Assembly: GCA_003240775.1 (NCBI GenBank)
Contig: QFNI01000002.1
Span: 1 to 64,000 of the forward strand
Source: Mesorhizobium amorphae
Lineage (GTDB): Bacteria > Pseudomonadota > Alphaproteobacteria > Rhizobiales > Rhizobiaceae
Direction of reading: 5' to 3'
DNA: 64,000 nt
Positions 18,323-27,015 of the stretch are shown in pieces. A program made the translations under genes and the position numbers. Below the pieces are notes generated by a model. The model ran no database searches. It saw only the letters and a list, made by a program, of their open reading frames with translations, and was not told the DNA's origin. The stretch's first letter is position 1. Each line of letters opens with the position of its first letter.

Positions 18323-18513
18323 GCGAACACGACAAGAGCGGGCAGCGCGTAGACGCGCATGATTTCCTGGTGACGGCCGTGGATACGCCAGAGCGGACCG
18401 AGGATGGGCTGGCGGTCACGCTGACCGACGCGCGGGGTGGACGAGTGACGCTGCATCTCGATGCCGTATGTGCTGCGGCTCTGCGGGACGCGTTGGATAA
18501 GGGGCTGGCTTAG
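18319..18513 (+). CDS. Small hypothetical protein coupled to the lipid kinase
   Basis: A 64-residue acidic protein beginning MSEHDKSGQRVDAHDF. Its ATG overlaps the kinase stop codon (ATGA), so it is read by translational coupling. It has no membrane segment or signal. The sequence alternates short beta-prone stretches (FLVTAVDTP, LAVTLTDARGGRVTLHL) with a C-terminal helix rich in Ala and Leu. I do not recognise a family. Codon bias matches its neighbours, which supports it as a real gene. Confidence 0.65.
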   Translation: MSEHDKSGQRVDAHDFLVTAVDTPERTEDGLAVTLTDARGGRVTLHLDAVCAAALRDALDKGLA

Positions 18514-18673
18514 GCGCCACCCTCTATCGCCGCGCCAAGCTGGGCCATCCGCTGGGGCCATGCTTCGGAAGAGAGGCAGCAGTTTTCTGCTGTGTCACGG
18601 GACTATGGGGCCCTGCACAAGGCCGCCAGCAATTGCATGCCAGTTGCGCTCCGAGGTGGCGGATCGACCCCCG

Positions 18674-20980
18674 TCACCCCTCCTTCGACAACAGCACCGG
18701 CACCGATTTGCCTGCCGGAACGAAACTATCCTCGGCGTGGTGGGTCACGGGAATCAGCGCATTGAGTTCCGGGAAGTAGCCGGCGATCGAGCCGCTGGGG
18801 ATGGAATAGGGCACGATGCGAAGTCCTCTGACTTCGCGGGAGTGGCCGTCCTCAGCGGCGGAGCGCAGCGTGATCAGGTCACCGTCCTTCAGCGACAGCC
18901 GCGCGATGTCCTCGCCCGACATCATCACCACCATGCGCGTGCCTTCGATACCGCGGAAGCGGTCGTCGTAGCCGTAGACGGTGGTGTTGAACTGGTCGTT
19001 GGAGCGCACGGTGACGAGGCGAAGCACGTCCTGTCCGTCCTTCTCGCGTCCGTCGGCTGTTGGCACCTCGGGCGTGAAGAAGTTGGCTTTGCGCGAGGGC
19101 GTGGTCCAGACGCGGTGGCGGGCAGCGAGCGGGCGTGGGAAGCCGCCAGCCTTCCACAAACGCGAATTGAAGCCCTCGAACTGGTCGGGATAGGTGGCCT
19201 CGATGGCGTCGCGCACGCTCGCATAGTCGCGTGCCCAAGCGCTCCAGGGCAGCTTCGGGTTGGGTTCGAGCGTCGCCTCGGCGATGCCGGCTACGATACG
19301 CGGCTCGGAAAGAAGGTGCTCGGAGGCGGGCTCCACCTGGCCCCATGAGCCGTGGACGCAGGTGGTGCTGTCTTCCATCGAAACCGCCTGCGCCTGGCCT
19401 TCCTGCCTGTCGATCTCGCTGCGGGCGATGCAGGGCAGGAGATAGGCGACCTTGCCTGCCACGAGATGCGAATGGTTGAGCTTGGTGGCGACCTGCACGG
19501 TCAGCGCCATGCTCGACCACGCTGCCGACATCCGCTCGGTGTCGGGGATAGCGCGCACGAAGTTGCCGCCGAGCCCGATGAAGGCCTCGACCTCGCCCGC
19601 CAGGATGCCCTCACAGGCTTCCACCGTGTTCATGCCCTTCTGCATGGGGGGCTCGAAATGGAAGAGTTCGCGCAGCTTGTCGTTGGGCACGAGCTCGGGC
19701 TTTTCGGTGATCCCCACCGTGCGCTGGCCCTGCACGTTGGAATGGCCGCGCACGGGGCAGATGCCGGCGCCAGGGCGGCCGATATTGCCGCGCATTAACA
19801 TCAGGTTCGTCACCATGTCGATGGCTTCGATCCCGTGCACATGCTGGGTCAAACCCATTCCATATAGGAAGATCGTGCTCTTCGCCTGGGAGTAGACCGA
19901 TGCGACGCGTTCGAGAGCGGCCTGCTTCAATCCGGAATGCTTCTCGATCTCGCTCCATTCCATCGCGCGCACGGACTGCTCGAAATGCTCGAAGCCATGC
20001 GTGTGCTCGGCGATGAAGGCGTGGTCGAGCACCGGCTCGTGACCGGCCGCCTGGGCTGCATCCTCCAATGCGAGCAACGCCTTGGCGACGCCGAAGCAGG
20101 CCGCGATGTCGCCGCCCGGATGGACCTGATGATACTGCGTGGAGATTTGCGTTTCCAAGCCGCCGATCATCTCGGAAACGGCCTGCGGGTTCCTGAACCG
20201 CTCCCAGCCGCGTTCGCGCAGCGGGTTGAAAGTGACGATGCCGATGCCGCGCTTGCGCGCCTCCTGCAGCGGGTGGAGAAGCCGCGGGCTGTTGGTGCCG
20301 ACATTCTGCCCGAAGGTGATGATGAGATCGGTGGTGTCGAAGTCTTCGAGCAGAACCGTGCCCACCGGCACCCCGATCGTGCGCGGCAGGGCGACCGAGG
20401 TCGTCTCATGGCACATGTTGGAGCTGTCGGGCAGGTTGTTGTTGCCGTAAGCGCGCGCGAGCAGGCCGTACATGAAGCTGGTTTCGAGCGAAGCGCGGCC
20501 TGACGCGTAGAAGATCACGCTCTGAGGGTCTCGCGCCCGAATGGCCTTCAGCTCGCTGCCGATGGCAGCGAATGCCTCGTCCCAGGAGACGGGAACATAT
20601 TTGTCGGAGGCCCGGTCGTAGCGCATCGGCTCGGTGAGCCGGCCGGTCATCTCGAGCTCGAAGTCGGACCAGTTTCGGAGTTCGGAAACCGTGTGCTCGG
20701 CGAAGAAGGCTGGCGTGCAGCGGTCGGGTGTCAATTCCCAGGCCGTCGCCTTGGCGCCGTTCTCGCAGAACTCGAAGGCGTGCGGGTGCTTGGGCTTGGC
20801 CCAGGCGCAGGACACGCACATGAAGCCCTCGGGCTTGTTCTGCTTCCAAAGCACGGGGCCGACCTTGGACACCGCTTTGACGCGGGTCAGCACGTCCTTC
20901 ATCCCCTTGGCGGAACCCCAGCCGCCGGCGGGGCCTTCATAGGGCTCGATATGCGTCGGCATGGCTTCGGGATTTTCCAT
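18674..20980 (-). CDS. FdhF/YdeP family molybdopterin oxidoreductase
   Basis: A 768-residue cytoplasmic enzyme related to formate dehydrogenase H. The N-terminus carries the YdeP-type cysteine cluster C55-x2-C58 with C72 in AFEFCENGAKA. Cys190-His191 in SNMCHETT occupies the place of the catalytic Cys/Sec-His of formate dehydrogenases. Molybdopterin-binding segments such as GQNVGTNSPR and RGNIGRPGAGICPVRGHSNVQG follow, and the C-terminal molybdopterin dinucleotide-binding domain includes TVRSNDQFNTTVYGYDDRFRG. No electron-transfer subunit or FdhD sulfurtransferase is adjacent. YdeP-type members have been linked to acid resistance in E. coli, but the substrate is not established. Divergent from crtX. 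Confidence 0.92.
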   Translation of the reverse strand: MENPEAMPTHIEPYEGPAGGWGSAKGMKDVLTRVKAVSKVGPVLWKQNKPEGFMCVSCAWAKPKHPHAFEFCENGAKATAWELTPDRCTPAFFAEHTVSELRNWSDFELEMTGRLTEPMRYDRASDKYVPVSWDEAFAAIGSELKAIRARDPQSVIFYASGRASLETSFMYGLLARAYGNNNLPDSSNMCHETTSVALPRTIGVPVGTVLLEDFDTTDLIITFGQNVGTNSPRLLHPLQEARKRGIGIVTFNPLRERGWERFRNPQAVSEMIGGLETQISTQYHQVHPGGDIAACFGVAKALLALEDAAQAAGHEPVLDHAFIAEHTHGFEHFEQSVRAMEWSEIEKHSGLKQAALERVASVYSQAKSTIFLYGMGLTQHVHGIEAIDMVTNLMLMRGNIGRPGAGICPVRGHSNVQGQRTVGITEKPELVPNDKLRELFHFEPPMQKGMNTVEACEGILAGEVEAFIGLGGNFVRAIPDTERMSAAWSSMALTVQVATKLNHSHLVAGKVAYLLPCIARSEIDRQEGQAQAVSMEDSTTCVHGSWGQVEPASEHLLSEPRIVAGIAEATLEPNPKLPWSAWARDYASVRDAIEATYPDQFEGFNSRLWKAGGFPRPLAARHRVWTTPSRKANFFTPEVPTADGREKDGQDVLRLVTVRSNDQFNTTVYGYDDRFRGIEGTRMVVMMSGEDIARLSLKDGDLITLRSAAEDGHSREVRGLRIVPYSIPSGSIAGYFPELNALIPVTHHAEDSFVPAGKSVPVLLSKEG

Positions 20981-21112
20981 CGGAGCGCCTCAGGCAAGCG
21001 GAAGTCAGGAGCGCAACGCATAAAAGGAACAACGGTTCACAGGCCGCCGGAACCGCTTTGTCGCAGGGGTGGCGCGGGTGGCGCAGCGGGCCTAGAACGA
21101 CATGGCACCCAG

Positions 21113-22393
21113 ATGGACGCGCCTTTGCGGATCGCCTTCTTCTCCCCTCCCTTCGCGAGCCACCTCGCGCTTCACACGGCACTGGCCGAGCGGCTCGTTG
21201 CACGCGGTCATGAATGCGTGCTCGTCCATCACGAGGATGTGGGGTTGCCGCGAGGGTCGAGCCTGCAGCTGGAGGCGGTCTCGGCCGACTGGTCGCCACA
21301 GGGCGTGATCGCGCATGCGCGCAAGCCCGGCCTGCCATTCGGCGTGCTGCGCACGGTGCGCGACATGGCAGCGATGACGCAGACCCTGTGCCGCGAGGCG
21401 CCTGAACGCCTGAGGCGCTTAGGCGTGGACGGGGTTGTGGTGGATCAGGCGGAAAGTGCCGGGGGGATCGTGGCCGAGGCGCTCGGGCTGCCTTTCGCGA
21501 GCGTGGCGGCGGCGGTGCCGATCAACCCCGACCCCACGCTGCCCCTGCCCGTGCTGCCCTGGCCTTGGGACCCGAGCGAGGCGGGCTTGAAGCGCAATCG
21601 CGGAGGCGAGCGCGTGGCAGCCTTCCTGACAAGGCGGCTGGATGGCGTGATAGCCGAGGAGGCCGCGAGGCTGGGTGCGGCACCCAAGCGCGGACCAACC
21701 GATTGCCTGTCGCCGCTGGCTGACATCTCGCAACTGGTGCCGGGGCTCGATTTCCCCCGATCGGCGCTGCCGGGACATTTCCACTACGTCGGGCCGATCC
21801 GCGGCAGCACGTCGGGTGCGGTCACACCGCTGCCTGTGCCGGACAAGCGCAAGCCGCTGGTGTTCGCGTCGTTCGGGACCCTGCAGGGACATCGGGTGCG
21901 CTGCTTCCGCAAGCTCGCGCGAGCCTGCCGTGAAGCGGGCGCCCAGCTTCTGCTTGCGCATTGCGGGGCGCTCGACGCGCGCAAGGCAAACTCGGTCGGA
22001 GCCGACTGGGTGGTGGACCGCGTGGACCAGCGCGCCGCCGTTGCTTTGGCGGATCTTGTTGTCACCCATGCCGGGCTCAACACCGTGCTCGATGCCCTTG
22101 AGGCGGAAAAGCCGATGCTTTGCGTGCCGCTGGCCTTCGATCAGCCCGGTGTGGCGGCTCGCGTTGCGCGGGTGGGCGCAGGCGAGGTCCTGAAAGAACG
22201 AGCGAGCGCGCAAGCTATTCGGGAGGCTGTCACGCGCCTCCTGGCATCGAACGAAGCGAAGCGCGCGGCCGCCGGACTGGCGCGGGAGATACGCGCGTCG
22301 GGCGGAGTCGGGGCTGCCTGCGACATCATCGAACAGGCGCTGATCACGCGGCGGCCGGTGCTGCGCGAGGGCGTGGCGAGGAACGCCGCATGA
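21113..22393 (+). CDS. crtX: Zeaxanthin glucosyltransferase (CrtX-like, GT1)
   Basis: About 426 residues of GT-B fold. The N-terminal acceptor domain starts LRIAFFSPPFASHLALHTALAERL, with the conserved His after the first strand. The C-terminal donor site has DWVVDRVDQRAAV and THAGLNTVLDALEAEKP...PLAFDQPGVAAR near residues 318-345, the GT1 nucleotide-sugar motif. It should transfer glucose from UDP-glucose to the hydroxyls of zeaxanthin. The start at 21113 gives the usual family length; the open frame extends upstream without homology. Its stop overlaps the start of crtY by 4 bases. Genomic context makes the carotenoid substrate likely. Confidence 0.9.
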   Translation: MDAPLRIAFFSPPFASHLALHTALAERLVARGHECVLVHHEDVGLPRGSSLQLEAVSADWSPQGVIAHARKPGLPFGVLRTVRDMAAMTQTLCREAPERLRRLGVDGVVVDQAESAGGIVAEALGLPFASVAAAVPINPDPTLPLPVLPWPWDPSEAGLKRNRGGERVAAFLTRRLDGVIAEEAARLGAAPKRGPTDCLSPLADISQLVPGLDFPRSALPGHFHYVGPIRGSTSGAVTPLPVPDKRKPLVFASFGTLQGHRVRCFRKLARACREAGAQLLLAHCGALDARKANSVGADWVVDRVDQRAAVALADLVVTHAGLNTVLDALEAEKPMLCVPLAFDQPGVAARVARVGAGEVLKERASAQAIREAVTRLLASNEAKRAAAGLAREIRASGGVGAACDIIEQALITRRPVLREGVARNAA

Positions 22394-23535
22394 CGCGCCT
22401 GGTCCTGGTCGGCGGCGGACTGGCGAACGGGCTTCTGGCGCTCGAGCTTCTGCGCTCGCGCCCCGAGGTCGAGTTCACCGTTCTGGAAAGCGGGCCTGCT
22501 GCGGGGGGCAACCACACGTGGAGCTTCCACGAGCACGACCTGTCGGCCGACGGGCACGCACTGGTGGCGCCGCTCGTCTCGCACCGCTGGAGCGGGCAGG
22601 ATGTGCGCTTCCCCGCGCTCACGCGGACGCTGAGTGACGGCTATTTCTCGATCGACTCGGACCGCTTCGCCCGCGTGTTGGCTGAGCGGCTGGGGTCTCG
22701 CCTGCGCACGAGCGCGAAGGCGGTGGAAGTGGCGCCGGGACATGTGGTGCTGGAAGGCGGAGAGCGCCTGGAGGCCGATGCGGTGATCTGGGCCGGAGGG
22801 CCACGGCAGAGCCCTGCGGCGAACATCCGCTTCCAGACATTCGTCGGGCAGGAATTGCGCTTCGAGAAGCCGCACGGATTGTCCCGCCCCATCATCATGG
22901 ACGCGACCACGCCACAGGATGGCGGCTATCGCTTCACCTACGTGCTGCCTTTCGGGCGGGATACCGCACTCGTGGAGGACACCGCTTACGAAGACGGCGG
23001 CCGGATCGAGCGGACGGCACTCGAGGGCCGCATCGCGGATTACTGCCGCGCACAGGGCTGGCGGCCGGTAGAAATGCTGCGCGACGAAGAGGGCGTTCTG
23101 CCGATCACGCTGGGCGGCGATATCGGGAAATTCTGGGCGGACACGAAGGGCGTGCCGACGATCGGGCTGGGTGGGGGCTTCTTTCACCCGGTGACCGGCT
23201 ACTCCCTGCCCGATGCCGTGCGCGTGGCCGGAGTGGTCGCGGGCGAGCGCGACCTGTCGCACCGCGCACTTCATGCAGCACTTGAGACCTACGCGCGAAA
23301 GCTCTGGCGCGACCGCTCTTTTCTGCGTGCCCTGAACCGCATGCTGTTTCTCGCGGGACGACCCGAGGATCGCTGGCGGGTGATGCAGCGCTTCTATGGT
23401 CTGCCGGGCGGGCTGATCGCGCGCTTCTATGCCGCACGGCTCACGCTGCCCGACCAGGCACGGCTGCTTGCGGGCAAGCCGCCTGTGCCCATCTTGGGTG
23501 CGATGAAGGCGATTCTTTCGGACGGCCGGGCATGA
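22390..23535 (+). CDS. crtY: Lycopene beta-cyclase
   Basis: A 381-residue flavoprotein that closes both ends of lycopene into beta rings to give beta-carotene. The N-terminal dinucleotide-binding segment is LVLVGGGLANGLLALEL, followed by GGNHTWSFHEHDL, a CrtY hallmark. Further signatures are YRFTYVLPFGRDTALVEDTAY and LGGGFFHPVTGYSLPDAV. It overlaps crtX and crtI by 4 bases at each end, so the cyclase is translated as part of one coupled message. Confidence 0.95.
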   Translation: MTRLVLVGGGLANGLLALELLRSRPEVEFTVLESGPAAGGNHTWSFHEHDLSADGHALVAPLVSHRWSGQDVRFPALTRTLSDGYFSIDSDRFARVLAERLGSRLRTSAKAVEVAPGHVVLEGGERLEADAVIWAGGPRQSPAANIRFQTFVGQELRFEKPHGLSRPIIMDATTPQDGGYRFTYVLPFGRDTALVEDTAYEDGGRIERTALEGRIADYCRAQGWRPVEMLRDEEGVLPITLGGDIGKFWADTKGVPTIGLGGGFFHPVTGYSLPDAVRVAGVVAGERDLSHRALHAALETYARKLWRDRSFLRALNRMLFLAGRPEDRWRVMQRFYGLPGGLIARFYAARLTLPDQARLLAGKPPVPILGAMKAILSDGRA

Positions 23536-25019
23536 CGGCCCAAAAGACTGCGGTGGTGATCGGGGCCGGCTTCGGCGGGCTGGCGCTTGCCATCCGCCTG
23601 CAATCGGCGGGCATCCGCACCACGATCTTCGAAAAGCGCGACAAGCCGGGCGGGCGTGCCTACGTCTACGAGGATCAGGGCTTCACCTTCGACGCCGGCC
23701 CGACCGTCATCACGGACCCCTCCTGCCTGCACGAGCTTTGGGCGCTCTCAGGCCAACGGATGGAGGACGATGTCGAACTCCTGCCCGTCACCCCCTTCTA
23801 TCGGCTCGCCTGGGAAGACGGCTTCACTTTCGACTATGCCGACGACCAGGCGGAATTGGACCGGCAGATCGGCGCGAAATCGCCGGGTGATGTGGAGGGC
23901 TACCGGCGCTTCCTCGCCTATTCCCGCGAAGTCTACCGGGAAGGCTACGTGAAGCTCGGCACGGTGCCGTTTTTGAACTTCCGCTCTATGGCCGCCGCAG
24001 CACCGCAGCTCGCGCGGCTGCAGGCGTGGCGTTCGGTCTATTCGATGGTGTCGAAGTTCATCGAGGACGAGCACCTGCGCCAAGCCTTCTCGTTCCATTC
24101 GCTGCTGGTGGGCGGCAATCCGTTCGCGACCTCCTCGATCTACACGCTGATCCACGCGCTGGAGCGCACGGGCGGCGTGTGGTTTCCGCGCGGCGGGACG
24201 GGTGCGCTGATCCAGGGCATGGTCGCCCTGTTCGAGCGGCTCGGCGGCACGCTGCGGCTCGGCAGCCCGGTCGAGGCGATCGTCACGGAGGGCGATCGCA
24301 TCACCGGCGTGCATGCGGGCGGCGAGACCGTTGCCGCAGATATGGTGGCGTCGAACGGCGACGTCGTGCACACCTATCGCGAACTTCTGAAGGGGCACCG
24401 GCGGGGCGAGGCGCATGGCAGGCGGCTCGCGGGCAAGCGCCACAGCATGTCGCTCTTCGTGGTCTATTTCGGCTTGTCCAAGCTGCACACGCAGCTCGCG
24501 CATCACACGGTCTGTTTCGGGCCGCGCTATCGCGAGCTGATCGGCGAGATTTTCGGCGGGCGCGAGCTTGCGGCGGACTTCTCGCTTTATCTGCACTCCC
24601 CTTGCATCACCGATCCCTCCCTCGCTCCACCAGGAGGCGGCGCATATTACGTGCTGGCGCCCGTGCCGCATCTTGGTCAGGCCGATATCGATTGGGAGCG
24701 GGAAGGACCGCTCTATCGCGACCGCATCCTCGACTATCTCGAAAAGCGCTACATGCCGGGCCTGCGCTCGCAGCTTGTGACAGTGCGCCACTTCGCGCCG
24801 ACGGATTTCAAGACCGAGCTGAACGCGCACTGGGGCTCAGCCTTTTCGCTGGAGCCGATCCTGACGCAGAGCGCTTGGTTCCGCCCACACAACCGCGACG
24901 ACGTGATCGCGAACCTTTACGTGGTGGGCGCAGGCACCCATCCGGGCGCGGGCGTACCGGGCGTTGTGGGTTCGGCCAAGGCGACGGCAGGGTTGATGAT
25001 CGCCCAGGCGGGTGGATGA
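23532..25019 (+). CDS. crtI: Phytoene desaturase (lycopene-forming)
   Basis: A 495-residue FAD-dependent enzyme performing the four desaturations from phytoene to lycopene. The Rossmann motif VVIGAGFGGLALAIRLQ is at residues 8-24, GGRAYVYEDQGFTFDAGPTVI follows, and the C-terminal carotenoid-desaturase signature reads VGAGTHPGAGVPGVVGSAKATA. The length is standard for bacterial CrtI. Overlaps of 4 bases couple it to crtY and crtB. Confidence 0.97.
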   Translation: MTAQKTAVVIGAGFGGLALAIRLQSAGIRTTIFEKRDKPGGRAYVYEDQGFTFDAGPTVITDPSCLHELWALSGQRMEDDVELLPVTPFYRLAWEDGFTFDYADDQAELDRQIGAKSPGDVEGYRRFLAYSREVYREGYVKLGTVPFLNFRSMAAAAPQLARLQAWRSVYSMVSKFIEDEHLRQAFSFHSLLVGGNPFATSSIYTLIHALERTGGVWFPRGGTGALIQGMVALFERLGGTLRLGSPVEAIVTEGDRITGVHAGGETVAADMVASNGDVVHTYRELLKGHRRGEAHGRRLAGKRHSMSLFVVYFGLSKLHTQLAHHTVCFGPRYRELIGEIFGGRELAADFSLYLHSPCITDPSLAPPGGGAYYVLAPVPHLGQADIDWEREGPLYRDRILDYLEKRYMPGLRSQLVTVRHFAPTDFKTELNAHWGSAFSLEPILTQSAWFRPHNRDDVIANLYVVGAGTHPGAGVPGVVGSAKATAGLMIAQAGG

Positions 25020-25984
25020 GCGCGGCGCAGAACTACGCCGACCGCTCGATCGCCCAGGGCTCGCAGAGCTTCGCCGCAGCGTCCCGCATGTTCGACGAGG
25101 CAACGCGGCGCGATGTGGCGAAGCTCTATGCCTGGTGCCGCCATTGCGACGACGTGATCGACGGCCAGGCGCTGGGTCACGGCCAAGTTTCACGCGCAGG
25201 CACGGATGCCGAGCGGCTGGCCGATCTGGAAGCGGGCACGCGTGCCGCGCTGGACGGGCAGCCGCCGAACCATCCCGCCTTCCAGTGTCTGGCCGAGGTT
25301 GCGGCTCGCCACCGCATCCCCGCCCCCTACCCGCTCGCCCACCTCGACGGCTTCCGCATGGATGTCGAAGAACGGCGCTTCGAGCGGCTGACGGATTTGA
25401 TGGGCTACTGCTACGGTGTTGCCGGCGTGGTCGGCATCATGATGACCCATGTGATGGTGGGCGACGCGGGCCGGGAGCAGCCGGATTTCGACGACACGCT
25501 CGACCGCGCCTGCGATCTCGGATTGGCCTTTCAATTGACCAACATCGCGCGCGATATCGTGGACGATGCGCGGGAGGGTCGGCTCTATCTGCCGCTGGAA
25601 TGGCTGGCGCGTGAGAGTATCGCGCCCGATGCGGTGGCGCTGCCCGAGCACCGCCCTGCCCTTGCCAGGTTCGCGCGGCGGTTGGTCGAGGAGGCCGAGC
25701 CCTATTACCTCTCGGCGCACGGCGGCATCGCGCGGCTGCCGTTTCGCGCGGCCTGGGCGGTGGATGCCGCGCGAGGCGTCTACCGCGCGATCGGAACGCA
25801 GGTGGTGGCGCGGGGGCCGAGCGCCTGGGACACGCGCACGAGCACGGGCAAGGCTGCCAAGCTCGGTCATCTCATGGCAGGCGGGTTCGGCGCGCTGGCG
25901 TCCCGTGCCCGCTCGGCCGGCGCGCGGCCCTCAGGCCTGTGGCAAAGGCCGCGCGAGGAGGCTCGCCAGAAGCGGCTCGGCTGA
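25016..25984 (+). CDS. crtB: Phytoene synthase
   Basis: A 322-residue enzyme condensing two GGPP molecules to phytoene. The first Asp-rich motif is DDVID at residues 45-49, the second lies in NIARDIVDDAREGRLYLP near residues 175-192, and YCYGVAGVVG is also conserved. The ATG overlaps the crtI stop. The last 54 bases overlap the 3' end of crtE, which is read from the opposite strand, so the two tails share DNA. Confidence 0.95.
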   Translation: MSAAQNYADRSIAQGSQSFAAASRMFDEATRRDVAKLYAWCRHCDDVIDGQALGHGQVSRAGTDAERLADLEAGTRAALDGQPPNHPAFQCLAEVAARHRIPAPYPLAHLDGFRMDVEERRFERLTDLMGYCYGVAGVVGIMMTHVMVGDAGREQPDFDDTLDRACDLGLAFQLTNIARDIVDDAREGRLYLPLEWLARESIAPDAVALPEHRPALARFARRLVEEAEPYYLSAHGGIARLPFRAAWAVDAARGVYRAIGTQVVARGPSAWDTRTSTGKAAKLGHLMAGGFGALASRARSAGARPSGLWQRPREEARQKRLG

Positions 25985-26887
25985 CACGCGCCGCGCCGGT
26001 CGCGCGGGGCTCGGCTCTTCCTCCCCGAACAGGTGGTCCGTCAGGTCCGACAACCCCTTGGGCCGCACGGGCAGGCCGGCCAGTGCTGCGCGCGCTGCCG
26101 TCACATGCGAGCGGATGAGGTCGAGCATCGCGTCGCGGCTGACCCGATGGGCAAGCTTGTGACGCTCTGCGTCGAGCCCCCGCGCTTTTCCCATCGCCGT
26201 CTCGTCTCCATCGACGTCGAGCAGATCGTCATAGAGCTGGAAGGCGCGGCCGATTTCGCGGCCGAAGCGGTGAAGGCGCTCGGCCTGCTTTTCGTCCGTG
26301 CCGGCGAGCGTTGCTGCCATGTCGAGACAGGTGACGAAGAGCGAGCCGGTCTTCTGGTCGTTCACGGCAACAGCTTCGTCTTCTCCGCCTGCCCCGTTCG
26401 CGTGCAGATCGCGATACTGGCCGGCAACCAGCCCCTGCAACCCGATGGCGTCCGACAGCGCGCCGACAAGCTTGGCCGTCTTCTCGCCGGGCACGTCCGG
26501 CAGGCTGGCCGCCATGGCGTAGGCATCGCTCAGAAGCGCGATGGCCGCGAGGATCGCGACGTCCTCGCCGAAGCGCAGGTGAATGGTGGGCTTGCCGCGC
26601 CGCGTCGCGGCATCGTCCATGCAAGGAAGGTCGTCGAGCAGAAGTGATGCGGTGTGTACGAGTTCGACCGCGCATCCCGCCCGAAGGGCAGCGTTCGAAC
26701 GACAGCCGAGATCGCGCGCGGCGAGCACCGTCATCAGCGGACGGAGCCGCTTGGCGGGCGCAAGCACGCTTTCGCGCATGGCGAGCCCGACGTCGCCGCC
26801 CGAGCCATCGGGGCCGAAATGCCGCTGCAATTCGGCCTCCACATCGGCGCGAATATCACCGAACGGATCAACTCTGCCGTTTGCCAT
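25931..26887 (-). CDS. crtE: Geranylgeranyl diphosphate synthase
   Basis: A 318-residue trans-prenyltransferase supplying GGPP to CrtB. The first Asp-rich motif is DDLPCMDD (residues 85-92) with the two-residue insertion typical of bacterial enzymes, followed by RRGKP. The second is YDDLLDVDGD near residue 218. Small residues before the first motif (TASLLL) fit a C20 product, but chain length cannot be proved by eye. It is transcribed against crtXYIB and shares its 3' end with crtB, while idi2 diverges from its 5' end. Confidence 0.92.
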   Translation of the reverse strand: MANGRVDPFGDIRADVEAELQRHFGPDGSGGDVGLAMRESVLAPAKRLRPLMTVLAARDLGCRSNAALRAGCAVELVHTASLLLDDLPCMDDAATRRGKPTIHLRFGEDVAILAAIALLSDAYAMAASLPDVPGEKTAKLVGALSDAIGLQGLVAGQYRDLHANGAGGEDEAVAVNDQKTGSLFVTCLDMAATLAGTDEKQAERLHRFGREIGRAFQLYDDLLDVDGDETAMGKARGLDAERHKLAHRVSRDAMLDLIRSHVTAARAALAGLPVRPKGLSDLTDHLFGEEEPSPARPARRVSAEPLLASLLARPLPQA

Positions 26888-27015
26888 TCACCAAACCGAG
26901 AAACGCGTGACACCCGTCCCCAGCCGAGTGAGCGGGGAATTCGCGGTCAGGCTGGCATGATTGCCGGGCACGTGCAAATCATAAGGAGGCGAGTTCCACA
27001 TTTGTTCGCGGCCCC
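26888..27015. promoter_or_regulatory. Divergent promoter region between crtE and idi2
   Basis: These 128 bases must drive crtE leftward and idi2 rightward. A perfect AAGGAGG at 26983-26989 lies 26 bases before the idi2 ATG, too far for ordinary use. No in-frame start codon sits at normal spacing, so it may serve a leader or be incidental. Confidence 0.4.

Noticed and set aside
24026..25984. 652-codon frame apparently fusing a novel N-terminus to phytoene synthase
   Set aside because: The N-terminal part is an out-of-frame reading of crtI; the real crtB starts at 25016 with a 4-base overlap to crtI.
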